From the NCBI GenBank assembly GCA_003576705.1, contig QOZS01000012.1, positions 53,440 through 117,439 of the forward strand: a stretch of DNA of 64,000 bases, in the 5' to 3' direction. This document shows positions 35,652-45,178 of the stretch, one piece after another (the stretch's first letter is position 1; every line of letters starts with the position of its first letter). The position numbers and the translations under genes were made by a program. Under the pieces are notes generated by a model. That model searched no databases. It saw only the letters and a list, made by a program, of their open reading frames with translations, and was not told the DNA's origin. The stretch is from Desertibaculum subflavum. GTDB lineage: Bacteria; Pseudomonadota; Alphaproteobacteria; Ferrovibrionales; Ferrovibrionaceae.

Positions 35652-36137
35652 ATGACGGTGAGGGGCGAGATCGCAGCGGCGCGGGACCGATGGCGGCTCC
35701 TGACCTTCTACGGAAAATTCGAGCAGGCCGTGGTGGTGATCCTCACCACGCTGATCGCGCTGGTGATCGCCTCGGCGGTGTGGAACCTGGCGCTGAAGAT
35801 CTTCTACGTCGTGTTCCTTGCGGAGGCGTTCGATCCTACCGACCACGCGGTGTTCCAGGCCGTGTTCGGCATGATCTTCACCGTCATCATCGCGCTGGAG
35901 TTCAAACGCTCGCTGGTCGTGGTGGCGGAGCGGCGCGAGAGCATCGTGCAAGTCAGGACCGTCGTGCTCCTCGCCATGCTCGCCATCCTGCGCAAGCTGA
36001 TCATCCTCGATCTCACGGCCACGGATGCCGGCAAGCTGCTCGGCCTGAGCGCCGCCATGCTGGCGCTGGGTGCGGTCTACTGGCTGGTCCGCGAGCAAGA
36101 CCAGCGCTTCGCCGCCGGCGAGGACAAGCCCGACTGA
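35652..36137 (+). CDS. PsiE-family membrane protein
   Basis: The 161-residue protein has four predicted transmembrane helices (about 23-50, 60-80, 92-110 and 118-138) and the conserved RTVVLLAMLAILRKLIILDL segment typical of PsiE-like proteins, first described as phosphate-starvation-inducible. Function is unknown. ATG 35652 follows GGGAGGCTGCC and is preferred over an upstream in-frame start. It is convergent with the PAS kinase gene. Confidence 0.75.
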   Translation: MTVRGEIAAARDRWRLLTFYGKFEQAVVVILTTLIALVIASAVWNLALKIFYVVFLAEAFDPTDHAVFQAVFGMIFTVIIALEFKRSLVVVAERRESIVQVRTVVLLAMLAILRKLIILDLTATDAGKLLGLSAAMLALGAVYWLVREQDQRFAAGEDKPD

Positions 36138-36163
36138 CGGACAACCGGGCGCCGGCGCTGCCG

Positions 36164-37786
36164 TCAGGTAGCATTCTTGCCCGATGCCAGCTCGCGCTGC
36201 CTGGGCAGGCGCAGCGTCACGGTGGTCCCTCGTCCGGGCTCGCTGTCGATCTCCAGCGTGCCGCCATGCAGCTCGATCAGACGGCGTGCCAACGGCAATC
36301 CGAGGCCGGCGCCTTGATGGCACCGCGATTGCACCGGCTCCTCGACGTGGAAAGGCGAGGTGACATACGGCAGATGCGCGGGGTCGATGCCGATCCCGGA
36401 ATCGGCGACGCGGATGACGAGGCCCGTCGCTTCCGCCATCGCCGATACGGAGATCTTGCCGCCTTCCGGCGTGAACTCGATCGCATTGCGGACGAGGTTC
36501 GACAGGGCCTGGCGCAACCGCAGGCCATCCGCCCGAATCGTCGGCAATCCCTCGGCCACGTCCTGCTGCAGCAGAAGCCCCGCGGAGGAGGCCGCCAAGT
36601 CCCAGCGCCCCACGAGGATATCGATGACGCCGCCGATATCCACGGTCGCTTCGTTGAGCTGCAGCTGACCGCGATCGAGATGCGAGAGGTCGAGGATGTC
36701 GTCGATGATGCCGAGCAAACGCGTGCCGGCAACGTGGATATTGCCAGCGTACTGGCGGTAGCGCTCTTCCAGCGGCCCCGCGATCGCGTCCCGGATCAGC
36801 TCCGCAAAGCCGAGGATCGCGTTGAGCGGCGTGCGTAGCTCGTGGCTCATATTGCCGAGGAACTGCGACTTCGCCCGGTCCGCCGCTTCGGCCGCCTCCT
36901 TGGCGTAGCGCAGCGCAAGCTCGGCCTGCTTCCGCTCGGTGATGTCGGTCAGAGTACCGGCAACGCCGACGATGCTGCCCGCTTGGTCACGCATGGCACG
37001 GGCAACCATGCCGAACCACTTCATCTGGCCATTGCGGCTCAATGCCTGGAACTCTTCCTCCATTGCCTCGGCTTCGCCGGCGATCAGGCGGCGGAAGCTC
37101 GACCGGAGCCTGGGATGGTCGGCATCGCGCACATAGCCGATGGCAGCCCGACCTAGGCTCGCCGCCACTTCCCATCCGGTGACCCGGGTCCACGCGGCGT
37201 TGAGGAAGGTCCATCGGCCGTCGCGATCCATCTTGAAGATCACCTCGCCGATCCCCTCGACGACTTGCCGATAGCGCGCCTCGCTCTCGCGGAGCGCCAG
37301 ATCCTTGCGACGAAGCTCCGAAACATCGAGCATCGCGCCGATCATCCGGACCGCGCGGCCGGATTTGTCTCGGACGACATAGCCGCGATCGAGCACATCG
37401 GCATAGCCGCCGTCGGCACGACGGAAGCGGTACTCACATGACCAGGACGCGGATTCGGCCACCACATGGACAAGTCCGGCTTCGACTCGCCCCCGATCCT
37501 CCGGGTGGACGCGTTCGAGCCACCAGGACAATGTCCCGCCTGCCGCTCCCGGGGGATAGCCGAAGGTCGGTTCCAGGGCCTCGCTCCATTCGAGACGGTC
37601 GGGGGCGACCTCCCAATCCCACAGCACGGCGCTCACGGCGCGCGCCACCAAGCGGTCGCGCTCGATATGGCGGCGCAATTGTTGCCCAAGGTCGCGGCAT
37701 CTGAAGCCGAACAGCCACCAGGTACCGAGCACGGCAATGGCGGAAAAGGCGGCCCAGTCCGCCGGTTCGAACTGTGGCATCGTCAT
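36164..37786 (-). CDS. PAS-domain sensor histidine kinase
   Basis: The 540-residue kinase begins with one membrane helix (about 10-25), followed by two PAS/PAC regions (YRFRRADGGYADVLDRGYV; YRQVVEGIGEVIFKMDRDGRW). The HisKA domain has H315 in GNMSHELRTPLNAILGFAELI, and the HATPase shows NLVRNAIEF, VADSGIGID and GAGLGLPLARRLI. No receiver domain is fused. It begins 3 bases after the EAL-like gene stop, so both are one transcript; the partner regulator is not obvious nearby. Confidence 0.88.
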   Translation of the reverse strand: MTMPQFEPADWAAFSAIAVLGTWWLFGFRCRDLGQQLRRHIERDRLVARAVSAVLWDWEVAPDRLEWSEALEPTFGYPPGAAGGTLSWWLERVHPEDRGRVEAGLVHVVAESASWSCEYRFRRADGGYADVLDRGYVVRDKSGRAVRMIGAMLDVSELRRKDLALRESEARYRQVVEGIGEVIFKMDRDGRWTFLNAAWTRVTGWEVAASLGRAAIGYVRDADHPRLRSSFRRLIAGEAEAMEEEFQALSRNGQMKWFGMVARAMRDQAGSIVGVAGTLTDITERKQAELALRYAKEAAEAADRAKSQFLGNMSHELRTPLNAILGFAELIRDAIAGPLEERYRQYAGNIHVAGTRLLGIIDDILDLSHLDRGQLQLNEATVDIGGVIDILVGRWDLAASSAGLLLQQDVAEGLPTIRADGLRLRQALSNLVRNAIEFTPEGGKISVSAMAEATGLVIRVADSGIGIDPAHLPYVTSPFHVEEPVQSRCHQGAGLGLPLARRLIELHGGTLEIDSEPGRGTTVTLRLPRQRELASGKNAT

Positions 37787-37789
37787 GGC

Positions 37790-39076
37790 TCAGACGGGAT
37801 TCCAGAAATGGGCGCTCTTCGGCACCAGCAGCGAGGGCGCGATCGCGGCGCCTCCCATGTAGTCGAGCTGCGCACCGATCGCCGCCTCGCAGGTGCCGAG
37901 CGTGTCGACGTCATGTGCGAAGATCTTGATTCTCATTGCCCGGGCGGCGGCGGCGAAGCGCTGCAGGCGATTGCCGATATCGGGGCCATTCAGCGCCTTG
38001 GCGCTTACTGTGACGCCGTAGACGCTGATTGCTGCCGCCTCATGCAGGCGGCTGACGACGGGCGGCACCTCGATCAGCAAGCCATGCGCGTGGGGCTTGA
38101 GCGCGAGGCCGATCTCGATCAGTCGCGAGGTCGGCGTCGCGGCCGTGACCCCGTGCAGCTCGAACAGCACATAGGGCCGATAGGCTTCGGGGATCGTCCG
38201 GCACAAGCCGAGATAGGCTTCGCGGCCGGCGCGATCGGCAAGCGCGTTCAGGTTGACCGGAATGATGAGTTGGGCCGTGCCACCGGAACTGATCAGCCTG
38301 TGCAAGGTTTCGATGGCGCGGCCGATCAGCAGGCAATCGAGATCGCAGATCAGCGAGCGCGCCTCGTCCAGCCCGGACAAGGCGCCGAAGCGCCGCAGGG
38401 TTTGGCGACCCGTCTCCGGGTCGAGGAGACAGCGATAGATCGCGACGATGCGCTTGTCGGGTTTCCAGACGGGGTTGTAGTGAACGGTCGCGCTGGCCAG
38501 CAACTCGCGGCGCCAGGTGCGCGCCGCCTCGTCGGCTTCCTGCCGGATCTTGCGCAGGCTGGCGGCGATGCTGTCGGCCAGGGACCCGCCGCTCGCCACC
38601 ACCGGCGCCCAATCGAGCTCGGCCACCGTATGGTCGACGCGCAGCGGTATGTCCGGTGCCTGCTTCACCAGTTCGGTGCGGATCTCGTTGACGATGGCGC
38701 GGGTCTGCCGGTCCGCTTCGGCCGGACTGGAATGGGCGAAGCAGAGGATGAAGGTTTCGTCGTCCTGGCGCTGGAAGATGTCCTGCGCGGAAAGGTGGCT
38801 CCGGATCGCGCTTTCGGCCACCGCGTAAGCGATGCTGGACACGGCCGGCCAGCGCGGACCGAGCGAGCGGCGAATGTCCTGCATCCCAATCAGCTGGACG
38901 CTGGCCGCCAGAACCTTGCTCGAGCCATCCTTCGCCACCCGGGCGATCTGGCGCGTGCGGCCTTCGAACGACGCGGCGGCCGTCGCCTGCGCCGCCGGCG
39001 GGCTGTGCTTCGCGGGCGGCGGACTGGAAAGGCCCAGGAAGAATCGACCCAGTGAACGCAACGCAGAGCGGACCAT
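37790..39076 (-). CDS. Degenerate GGDEF/EAL-like signalling protein
   Basis: The 428-residue protein seems to combine a degenerate GGDEF-like region (about 45-160; the signature is replaced by FQRQDDETF) and an EAL-like barrel (about 205-415). In the latter the EAL motif is missing (IVAIYRCLLDP at its place) and later catalytic positions are altered (ELHG, FAHDVDT). It is therefore unlikely to make or degrade cyclic-di-GMP and may act as a binding or scaffold protein. It is co-transcribed with the PAS kinase. Domain assignment is by pattern and is less certain than for its neighbours. Confidence 0.6.
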   Translation of the reverse strand: MVRSALRSLGRFFLGLSSPPPAKHSPPAAQATAAASFEGRTRQIARVAKDGSSKVLAASVQLIGMQDIRRSLGPRWPAVSSIAYAVAESAIRSHLSAQDIFQRQDDETFILCFAHSSPAEADRQTRAIVNEIRTELVKQAPDIPLRVDHTVAELDWAPVVASGGSLADSIAASLRKIRQEADEAARTWRRELLASATVHYNPVWKPDKRIVAIYRCLLDPETGRQTLRRFGALSGLDEARSLICDLDCLLIGRAIETLHRLISSGGTAQLIIPVNLNALADRAGREAYLGLCRTIPEAYRPYVLFELHGVTAATPTSRLIEIGLALKPHAHGLLIEVPPVVSRLHEAAAISVYGVTVSAKALNGPDIGNRLQRFAAAARAMRIKIFAHDVDTLGTCEAAIGAQLDYMGGAAIAPSLLVPKSAHFWNPV

Positions 39077-39146
39077 TTCAGTCGTTCCCTGTTGAAAATC
39101 ATCCCGCTGAAGGAGGCCTTCAGGGAATGCGAGAGAGGCGCGGTGG

Positions 39147-39285
39147 GATAGCCTCCGTCATGGTCCGTAGATCTTGGGGGGCCGACGCCGTCAGGAAACC
39201 TTGTAAGACTACGGGGAAACGCCGATACCCGTATTAGTACGAGGGCACCCGACTTGCTCTTGTCGAGCTGGGGCCTTGGGGTCGG
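39147..39285 (-). repeat. Duplicated leader, copy 1, with compensated dyad
   Basis: About 139 bases are shared with 42148-42285 at roughly 80 percent identity by eye. The block contains an inverted repeat TACGGG-N12-CCCGTA (39210-39233) and, reading on the minus strand, the same GGAGG sequence that serves as ribosome-binding site in copy 2. Here that site is not followed by a start codon; instead 70 bases later the EAL-like gene begins. An IS5-family remnant abuts its other end. Confidence 0.75.
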
Positions 39286-39452
39286 CATCGTGCAGGTCGT
39301 GCGCCCGTCCCGCCGTGCGCAGGAAGCGGATCGGGTTGCCGAGGGCGTCGACCAGGGCGTGGATCTTGCTGCTCAACCCGCCTGTGCCGCGGCCGATCGC
39401 CTGGTCTTCGCCGGCTTTTTTTGTGCGCCGCGTTGTGCTGATGCGCCCGCAC
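39285..39452 (-). pseudogene. IS5-family (IS427-like) transposase remnant
   Basis: On the minus strand the sequence encodes VRAHQHNAAHKK, then after an A7 run and a frame change GEDQAIGRGTGGLSSKIHALVDALGNPIRFL and RTAGRAHD, matching the central part of IS5-family transposases. Both the 5' and 3' thirds are missing. The A7 run lies where two-frame IS427-group elements shift frame, so the shift may be ancestral. The rest of the gap 39077-39513 holds leader copy 1 and no gene. Confidence 0.75.
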
Positions 39453-39513
39453 GGGCGGACCGGATGATGCGGGCCGTCGGCGCCTGGGCGACCGGCTCGG
39501 ACTGAGGCGCGGA

Positions 39514-42144
39514 CTAGGGCCGGTCGAGCGCGTTGCGGACGCGCTCGGCCAGTTCGTGCTTGCGATATGGCTTGTGCAGGACGTCCGGCTTCTCCGCCGC
39601 CGTCTCGTCCTCGCGGCGAATGCCGCGATAGCCGGTGGTGAACAGGACGCGAAGGCCGGGCCGCATGCCGCGCGCCGCCTCGGCCAGCTCGCGGCCGGTC
39701 ATGCCGAGCGGCATGACGGAATCGGTGAACAGCAGGTCGACCGGCTCGCCGCTCTTCAGGATCTCGATCGCGGCCGGCCCATGTTCCGCCGGCAGGACGC
39801 GATAGCCGAGATCGGTGAGCTGCGACATGGCCATGGCCCGCACATCGGCATTGTCCTCGACCAGCAGGATCGATTCGCGCCCGCGCGGAATTGCCGTCGC
39901 GAGGGCGCGCGGCTGGGCCGGCACGGCATCCGATAGCGTTTGGGCCCGGGGCAGGTAGATCTGCACCGTGGTGCCGAGGCCGGGCTCGCTGTAGATCTTG
40001 AGATGGCCGCCCGACTGCTTGACGAAGCCGTACACCATGCTGAGGCCGAGGCCGGTGCCGCTACCGGGCTCCTTGGTGGTGAAAAAGGGCTCGATGGCGC
40101 GCGCCACCACCTCGGGCGACATGCCGGTGCCGCTGTCGGTGACCGACAGCATCACATAGGCGCCCGGGCGCACGTCGCGCTCGATCGAGGCATAGCCCTC
40201 GTCGATCTCGGCATTGGCGGTGGCGATGATCAGGTCGCCGCCCGACGGCATGGCATCGCGGGCATTGATGGCGAGATTGACCACGGCGTCATCCACCTGC
40301 GAGGGGTCGACCCGGGTCGCCCAGAGGCCATCGCCCGGCGTGAAGGACAGCGTGACCGCCTCGCCCAGCATGCGCTGAAGCATGGTGACGACGCCGGGCA
40401 GGCGCTGGTTCAGGTCGATCAGTTGCGGTTGCAGCGACTGCTTGCGCGCGAAAGCGAGCAGCCGATGCGTCAGGTCGGCGCCGCGCAGGCCGGCGGTGAG
40501 GATGCCCTCGGCGAGCTCGCGCAGCCTGCTGTTCGTGCCCGAGGATGAGATCAGCATCTCGGCACTGCCGATGATGGCGGTGAGCAGGTTGTTGAAGTCG
40601 TGCGCGACGCCGCCGGTGAGCTGGCCGATGGCGTCGAGCTTCTGGGCCTGGCGCAGCTGCTGTTCGGCGGCAAGCTTGTCGGTCAGGTCGCGAATGAGGG
40701 CGTTGAAGACAAGGCCCTGGCCGCGCGTGAGCGCGGTGATGGTGAGCTCGACCGTGAACTCGTCGCCGTCGCGGCGCAGCGCCCGCATCTCGATATGCTG
40801 TCCGAGGATGTGGGCCTCGCCGGTCGCGGCATAGCGCGCGAGACCGGCGCGATGCCGCTCGCGGAGGTCGGGCGGGATGACCAGTTCGGCCAGCGGCTGG
40901 CCTAGCACTTCGGCGCGCGACCAGCCGAACAGGCGCTCGGCCTGCGGATTCCACTCGATGATCCGACCGGTCTGGTCGATCTGCACGAAGGCATCCAGCG
41001 CCGCGTCGATGATGCGGCGGGCCATCTGCTCGCTCTGCTGCAGCTCGGCCTCGACCTGGCGCCGCTGCGCGGTGCCGGTTGCCAGTTGCTCCGCCGCGAC
41101 CTGCGCGCGCAGGCGGTTGCGCGCGATGGCGCCGACCGCGGACCCGGCCAGCAGGCTGATGATGGCGCCGCCGCCGAGGATCAGCCAGGGCCGGCGCCGC
41201 GTGTCGGGCGAGACGAAGGACGTGGCGGCGGCGAAGTGGAGCGTCCAGGCGTGCTGGCCGATCGATTGCGAAACCTGCTCCACCAACTCGGCGGTGTCGC
41301 CGCTGCGCCGGAGCGCGGACATGGCGCGGTTGCGGTAGAGCAGGTTCTCTTCGGCGGGCTCGGACCCGTCGAAGATCTCGATCGCGAGGTCGAAGCGCTG
41401 CCGCGCCAGGGCGGCGGTCATCAGGTCATGCGCGCGGAACGGCGAGTACACGAACCCGACCAGGGCGGCGCGCCGCGCCTCCACCGAACCGGTCGGGGCC
41501 CCCTGGGCGTAGACGGGAAGGTAGATCAGGAAGCCGGGCTGAACTTCCTGGTCGGTCTCCTGGACCAGCGTCACCTTGGCCGAGAGCGCCGCCTGGCCGC
41601 TGTCGCGCGCCAGCTCCATCGCCCGGCGGCGCACCGGCTCGGTCATCATGTCGTAGCCGAAGGCACGCTGGTTGCGCCAGTCGAACGGCTCCAGGTAGAC
41701 GATCGAGGTGTATTCCGCGCGCGGGGTCGAGGGCCGGATGTCGTATTCGGGGAAGCCTTCGGCGCGCACCGCGGCGACATGCGCGTCCTTCTCCGCGACG
41801 CGGATCCGGCGCGCGAACCCGATGCCCAGCACGCCGCGAAGCTGCTCGGTCGCCTTCACCGTGTCGACAAAGGCATGCCATTGCGCGCGGCTGGCATCGG
41901 GCGCGGCGGCGAGCAGTCCGACGCCGCCCCGCAGCACGTTCTCGTTGTTCTCGATCCGGTCGGTGACGGCGATCGCGGCTTCGGTGACGGCGAGGCGGAA
42001 CTGGGCCTTTGCCTCCGCCTCGACGGCATGCTGGCTCACCCGCCAGGCCACCGCGGTGAGGCCGAGGCAGATGGCGAGAACCAGCGCCGCCGAGGCCGCG
42101 CCCGGACCAAGGCGCGACCGCCAATTGGAGAGAACCCTCGGCAT
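39514..42144 (-). CDS. Hybrid sensor histidine kinase (CHASE - PAS - HisKA - HATPase - REC)
   Basis: The 876-residue kinase has a first membrane helix (about 15-35), a periplasmic CHASE domain (about 60-280, including [10 protein letters not shown] and [21 protein letters not shown]) and a second helix near 320. A PAS domain ([16 protein letters not shown]) follows. The H-box is [11 protein letters not shown] with H515; ATPase boxes are [11 protein letters not shown] and VTDSGTGM; the receiver has D808 in [12 protein letters not shown] 42144 is chosen because a GGAGG lies 9 bases before it; the frame is open to 42171. CHASE domains often sense small ligands such as cytokinin-like molecules. 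The leader contains dyad copy 2. Confidence 0.9.
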   Translation of the reverse strand: MPRVLSNWRSRLGPGAASAALVLAICLGLTAVAWRVSQHAVEAEAKAQFRLAVTEAAIAVTDRIENNENVLRGGVGLLAAAPDASRAQWHAFVDTVKATEQLRGVLGIGFARRIRVAEKDAHVAAVRAEGFPEYDIRPSTPRAEYTSIVYLEPFDWRNQRAFGYDMMTEPVRRRAMELARDSGQAALSAKVTLVQETDQEVQPGFLIYLPVYAQGAPTGSVEARRAALVGFVYSPFRAHDLMTAALARQRFDLAIEIFDGSEPAEENLLYRNRAMSALRRSGDTAELVEQVSQSIGQHAWTLHFAAATSFVSPDTRRRPWLILGGGAIISLLAGSAVGAIARNRLRAQVAAEQLATGTAQRRQVEAELQQSEQMARRIIDAALDAFVQIDQTGRIIEWNPQAERLFGWSRAEVLGQPLAELVIPPDLRERHRAGLARYAATGEAHILGQHIEMRALRRDGDEFTVELTITALTRGQGLVFNALIRDLTDKLAAEQQLRQAQKLDAIGQLTGGVAHDFNNLLTAIIGSAEMLISSSGTNSRLRELAEGILTAGLRGADLTHRLLAFARKQSLQPQLIDLNQRLPGVVTMLQRMLGEAVTLSFTPGDGLWATRVDPSQVDDAVVNLAINARDAMPSGGDLIIATANAEIDEGYASIERDVRPGAYVMLSVTDSGTGMSPEVVARAIEPFFTTKEPGSGTGLGLSMVYGFVKQSGGHLKIYSEPGLGTTVQIYLPRAQTLSDAVPAQPRALATAIPRGRESILLVEDNADVRAMAMSQLTDLGYRVLPAEHGPAAIEILKSGEPVDLLFTDSVMPLGMTGRELAEAARGMRPGLRVLFTTGYRGIRREDETAAEKPDVLHKPYRKHELAERVRNALDRP

Positions 42145-42147
42145 CAA

Positions 42148-42285
42148 GATAGCCTCCACTAAGGTCCGCAAACCTGGGGGGCGGGCGCCGTCGGGAAACC
42201 TTGTAAGACTACGAGGAAGCGCCGATACTCGTATTCATTCGAGGTCACCCGGCTTGCTCTTGTCGAGCTAGGGCCTTGGGGTCGG
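42148..42285 (-). repeat. Duplicated leader, copy 2, with compensated dyad
   Basis: This copy lies between the CHASE kinase (minus) and the MEDS-LuxR regulator (plus). Its inverted repeat reads TACGAG-N12-CTCGTA (42210-42233): the left arm differs from copy 1 by G to A and the right arm by the matching C to T, so base pairing or dyad symmetry is preserved. The spacer GAAGCGCCGATA is nearly identical to that in copy 1. It includes the ribosome-binding site of the kinase. Confidence 0.75.
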
Positions 42286-42354
42286 AACACGCGTCCAGAC
42301 ATGTTGGTATTCGCCGCCGCGGAAGCGGCAGATTTCTGACACCGGAGGGGCAAG

Positions 42355-43284
42355 GTGTCCCCAACCAACACGACCGCGGTTCGCGACGGCGGAACCACCG
42401 GGCGCCGGCCGGGCAGGCCCAGGCGCGGCGCTTCCGCAGAGGATCAGCCCTTGCGGCAGAGCGGCATCCGCGTGGTGGGCGAGATGCCGTGGGGAACCCA
42501 TATCTGCGTCTTCTACGAGACCAAGGACGACCTGCTCGATACGGCGGCGGCGTATTTCAAGGCCGGGCTGGCGAGCAACGAATTCTGCGTCTGGGCGATT
42601 TCGGAGCCGGCTACCGAGGTTGATGCCAAGGCCGCGTTGCGCCGTGCCGTCCCCGACCTCGAGGCGCAGCTCGCGGCCGGACGGATCGAGATCATCTCGG
42701 GCACCGACTGGTATTTGCGCGGCAGCCAGTTCGATCTGCAACGGATCACCGGCGGCTGGAGCCAGAAGCTGAGTGCTGCGCTGGCCAAAGGCTTCGACGG
42801 CATGCGGGTGAGCGGCAACGCGTTCTGGATCGAGTCCAATCATTGGCAGGCATTCTGCGAGTACGAGCGCGAGCTCGACCGCTCGCTTGCGGGACAGCGG
42901 ATGGTGGTGCTCTGCACCTACTCGCTGCAGGCGAGCCGGGCGGTCGACCTGCTGGATGTCGCGCGTGCGCATCAGTGCTGCACCGCCCGACGCAACGGTG
43001 ATTGGGAGTTCCTGGCGACGCCGGAGTTGCGGCAGGCCAGACAGGAGATCAAACGGCTGCACGGCGCTCTCGGCGTATTGTCCAAGCCGTTCCCGGGCCA
43101 TGCGCTACTGACGGAGCGCGAGCGCGTCGCCCTGGCGCAGATCGTGCGCGGCGCCACCAGCAAGGAGGCGGCGCGCATGCTCGGCATCAGCCCGCGCACC
43201 GTCGAGTTTCACAGGGCCAACGTGATGCGCAAGCTGGGCAGCAGGAACACCGCCGACCTGGTGCGCCGGGCGCTCGACGGCTGA
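42355..43284 (+). CDS. LuxR-family regulator with MEDS sensory domain
   Basis: The 309-residue protein has an N-terminal basic stretch, then the MEDS domain (MPWGTHICVFYETKDDLLDTAAAYFKAGLASNEFCVWAISEP, named for methanogen/methylotroph DcmR sensors). A C-terminal LuxR helix-turn-helix follows (about 245-305; LTERERVALAQIVRGATSKEAARMLGISPRTVEFHRANVMRKLG). It has no receiver domain. GTG start after GGAGGGGCAAG. It is divergent from the CHASE kinase and faces the dyad of leader copy 2, its most likely binding site. Confidence 0.87.
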   Translation: MSPTNTTAVRDGGTTGRRPGRPRRGASAEDQPLRQSGIRVVGEMPWGTHICVFYETKDDLLDTAAAYFKAGLASNEFCVWAISEPATEVDAKAALRRAVPDLEAQLAAGRIEIISGTDWYLRGSQFDLQRITGGWSQKLSAALAKGFDGMRVSGNAFWIESNHWQAFCEYERELDRSLAGQRMVVLCTYSLQASRAVDLLDVARAHQCCTARRNGDWEFLATPELRQARQEIKRLHGALGVLSKPFPGHALLTERERVALAQIVRGATSKEAARMLGISPRTVEFHRANVMRKLGSRNTADLVRRALDG

Positions 43285-43348
43285 GGCGAGCTATCGGCCG
43301 TCGAAAAATGCCGCCGGCATCGCGGCGTTCTTGCCGGCCCGCAGCCGC

Positions 43349-45124
43349 CTATTCCGGCACGCCGGCCTTGAGCAGGCCCTCGACGAACACGTCGCAATGG
43401 GCGAAGGCGCGCAGGTTGTAGCGGACGATGCCGGCATGGAGCGGCGGGCCGACCTGGTTGCGCCGGGCGATGAACTCGGCCGCCTCGTCCGCGAGGCCGA
43501 GATGCCCGCAACAGCTGATCAGCACGTTGTAGTGGCCGGCGAATTCGGCGCCTGCGGCGACCGAGGCGCGCAGATGCGGCAGCGCCTCGGCGAAGCGCCG
43601 CATGCCGAGCAGCGCGAGGCCATGCGTCGTCGTGTAGAGGCCGGCGAAGGAATCCATCGGGCTCATGCGCATCGCCTTCGCCGTCTCGGCCACCGCCGCC
43701 TCGAAGCGGCCGGCGCGGAGCAGCGTCCAGCCATAGGTCGTATGCCCGAGGGCGAAGCTGGGATTGAGCTGCAGCGCGGCTTCCATCTCCGCGAGGGCGC
43801 GCTGGTGCTGGCCGGCGGTGCTGAGATTGAGGCCGACCATCATATGGGCCCAGGGCTCGTTCTGGTCGAGCCGCAAGGCCGCTTCGGCATGCCGGGCGCT
43901 TTCGGCGAAGCCGGCCGGCCGGTCCTCCGCATAGTGATAGAGCGTGGCCCACCAGATCGCCCAGCTCAAGGTCGCGTGCGCCCGGGCATAATCGGGATCG
44001 GCCTCGATGGCGCGCCGGAGCAGGCGCTGCGCCTTCTCGTTCTCCTTGCGGCCGAACCGGTTGATCAGGTCGATGGCGCGCACCACGCGGCCCCAGGCGC
44101 CGATGCTTTCCGGCGGCCGCGTCGCCGCGCGGAAGCCCTCGCGCGCGTAAATCTGCGGCTCGATCGCGGCGACGATGCATTCGACGATCTCGTCCTGCAC
44201 CGCGAAGATGTCGTTGAGGTCGCGGTCGTATTTCTCGGCCCAGACGTGCTTGCCCTCGGCATCGATCAGCTGAGCCGTGATGCGGATGCGCTGGCCGGCG
44301 GTGCGCACGCTGCCTTCCAGGATGTACCCGACGCCGAGCTCGCGGGCGACCTTGCCCGTATCGACCGCCTTCTGCTTGTAGACCGAGGCGGAGTTGGGCG
44401 CGATGACGAACAGCCAGCGCAGGCGCGAGAGCGCGGTGGTCAGATCCTCGGTCACGCCGTCGGCGACGAAGGCGTAGTTCGGATGGTCGCTGAGATTGGC
44501 GAAGGGCAGCACCACGATGGCGGGCTGGTCGGGCAGCGCCGGGGCCGGCGGGGCTTCGGCCGGGGAGCCGTCGAGCGCGACGTGATAGACGCGCACCGGC
44601 CAGGCGATGTTCTTCAGCCGCACCTCGCCCGCATCGTCGAAGCCGATATCGAGCTTGCCGCGCGCATCCTCCTGCACGCGGGCGGCGACGCAGATGCCGC
44701 CGGGCTGCGCCAGCGCCTGCAGCCTGGCCGCGATGTTCACGCCCTCGCCGAGGATGTCGTCCTGCTCGATGATGACGTCGCCGACATTGAGGCCGATGCG
44801 GAACTCGATCCGCCGCTCCGCCGGCAGGTCGGCATTGCGTCCCGCCATGCCGCGCTGGATCTCCACCGCGCAGCGGAGCGCATCCACCACGCTGGCGAAC
44901 TCGGCGAGCAGGCCGTCGCCGATATTCTTCACGATGCGGCCGTGATGCGCGGCGATCGCCGGGTCGACCAGCGCGCGCCGGTGCTCGGTCAGGCGGCGAT
45001 GCGTGCCTTCCTCGTCGACGCCCATGAGCCGGCTGTAGCCGGCCACATCGGCCGCCAGAATGGCGGAGAGCCGTCGTTCCAGGCGCTCTTCGGTCAAGGA
45101 TGGTTCCTCAGTCGACGGGACCAT
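43349..45124 (-). CDS. Class III cyclase - TolB-like - TPR protein
   Basis: The 591-residue soluble protein starts with a class III adenylate/guanylate cyclase domain (about 17-190): metal aspartates D26 (LAADVAGY) and D70 (NIGDGLLAEF), and N-x3-R in VNIAARLQ. A TolB/FlgO-like domain follows (AIVVLPFANLSD through LGVGYILEGSVR), then TPR repeats to the end. This architecture is common in rhizobia and relatives. Catalytic residues are present, so it may make cAMP; the second cyclase of the window is at 22002. Confidence 0.87.
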   Translation of the reverse strand: MVPSTEEPSLTEERLERRLSAILAADVAGYSRLMGVDEEGTHRRLTEHRRALVDPAIAAHHGRIVKNIGDGLLAEFASVVDALRCAVEIQRGMAGRNADLPAERRIEFRIGLNVGDVIIEQDDILGEGVNIAARLQALAQPGGICVAARVQEDARGKLDIGFDDAGEVRLKNIAWPVRVYHVALDGSPAEAPPAPALPDQPAIVVLPFANLSDHPNYAFVADGVTEDLTTALSRLRWLFVIAPNSASVYKQKAVDTGKVARELGVGYILEGSVRTAGQRIRITAQLIDAEGKHVWAEKYDRDLNDIFAVQDEIVECIVAAIEPQIYAREGFRAATRPPESIGAWGRVVRAIDLINRFGRKENEKAQRLLRRAIEADPDYARAHATLSWAIWWATLYHYAEDRPAGFAESARHAEAALRLDQNEPWAHMMVGLNLSTAGQHQRALAEMEAALQLNPSFALGHTTYGWTLLRAGRFEAAVAETAKAMRMSPMDSFAGLYTTTHGLALLGMRRFAEALPHLRASVAAGAEFAGHYNVLISCCGHLGLADEAAEFIARRNQVGPPLHAGIVRYNLRAFAHCDVFVEGLLKAGVPE

Positions 45125-45178
45125 ATTAGACGCCGGCAGGGACGGCTGTAGGCGAAACTGGCGTCGGCGTGACCGCCG

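Noticed and set aside
39240..39285. Terminal inverted repeat of the IS5 element within the leader (CGACAAGAGCAAGTCG)
   Set aside because: The short palindrome has only four-base outer arms and is not preserved in copy 2; no second end is found.
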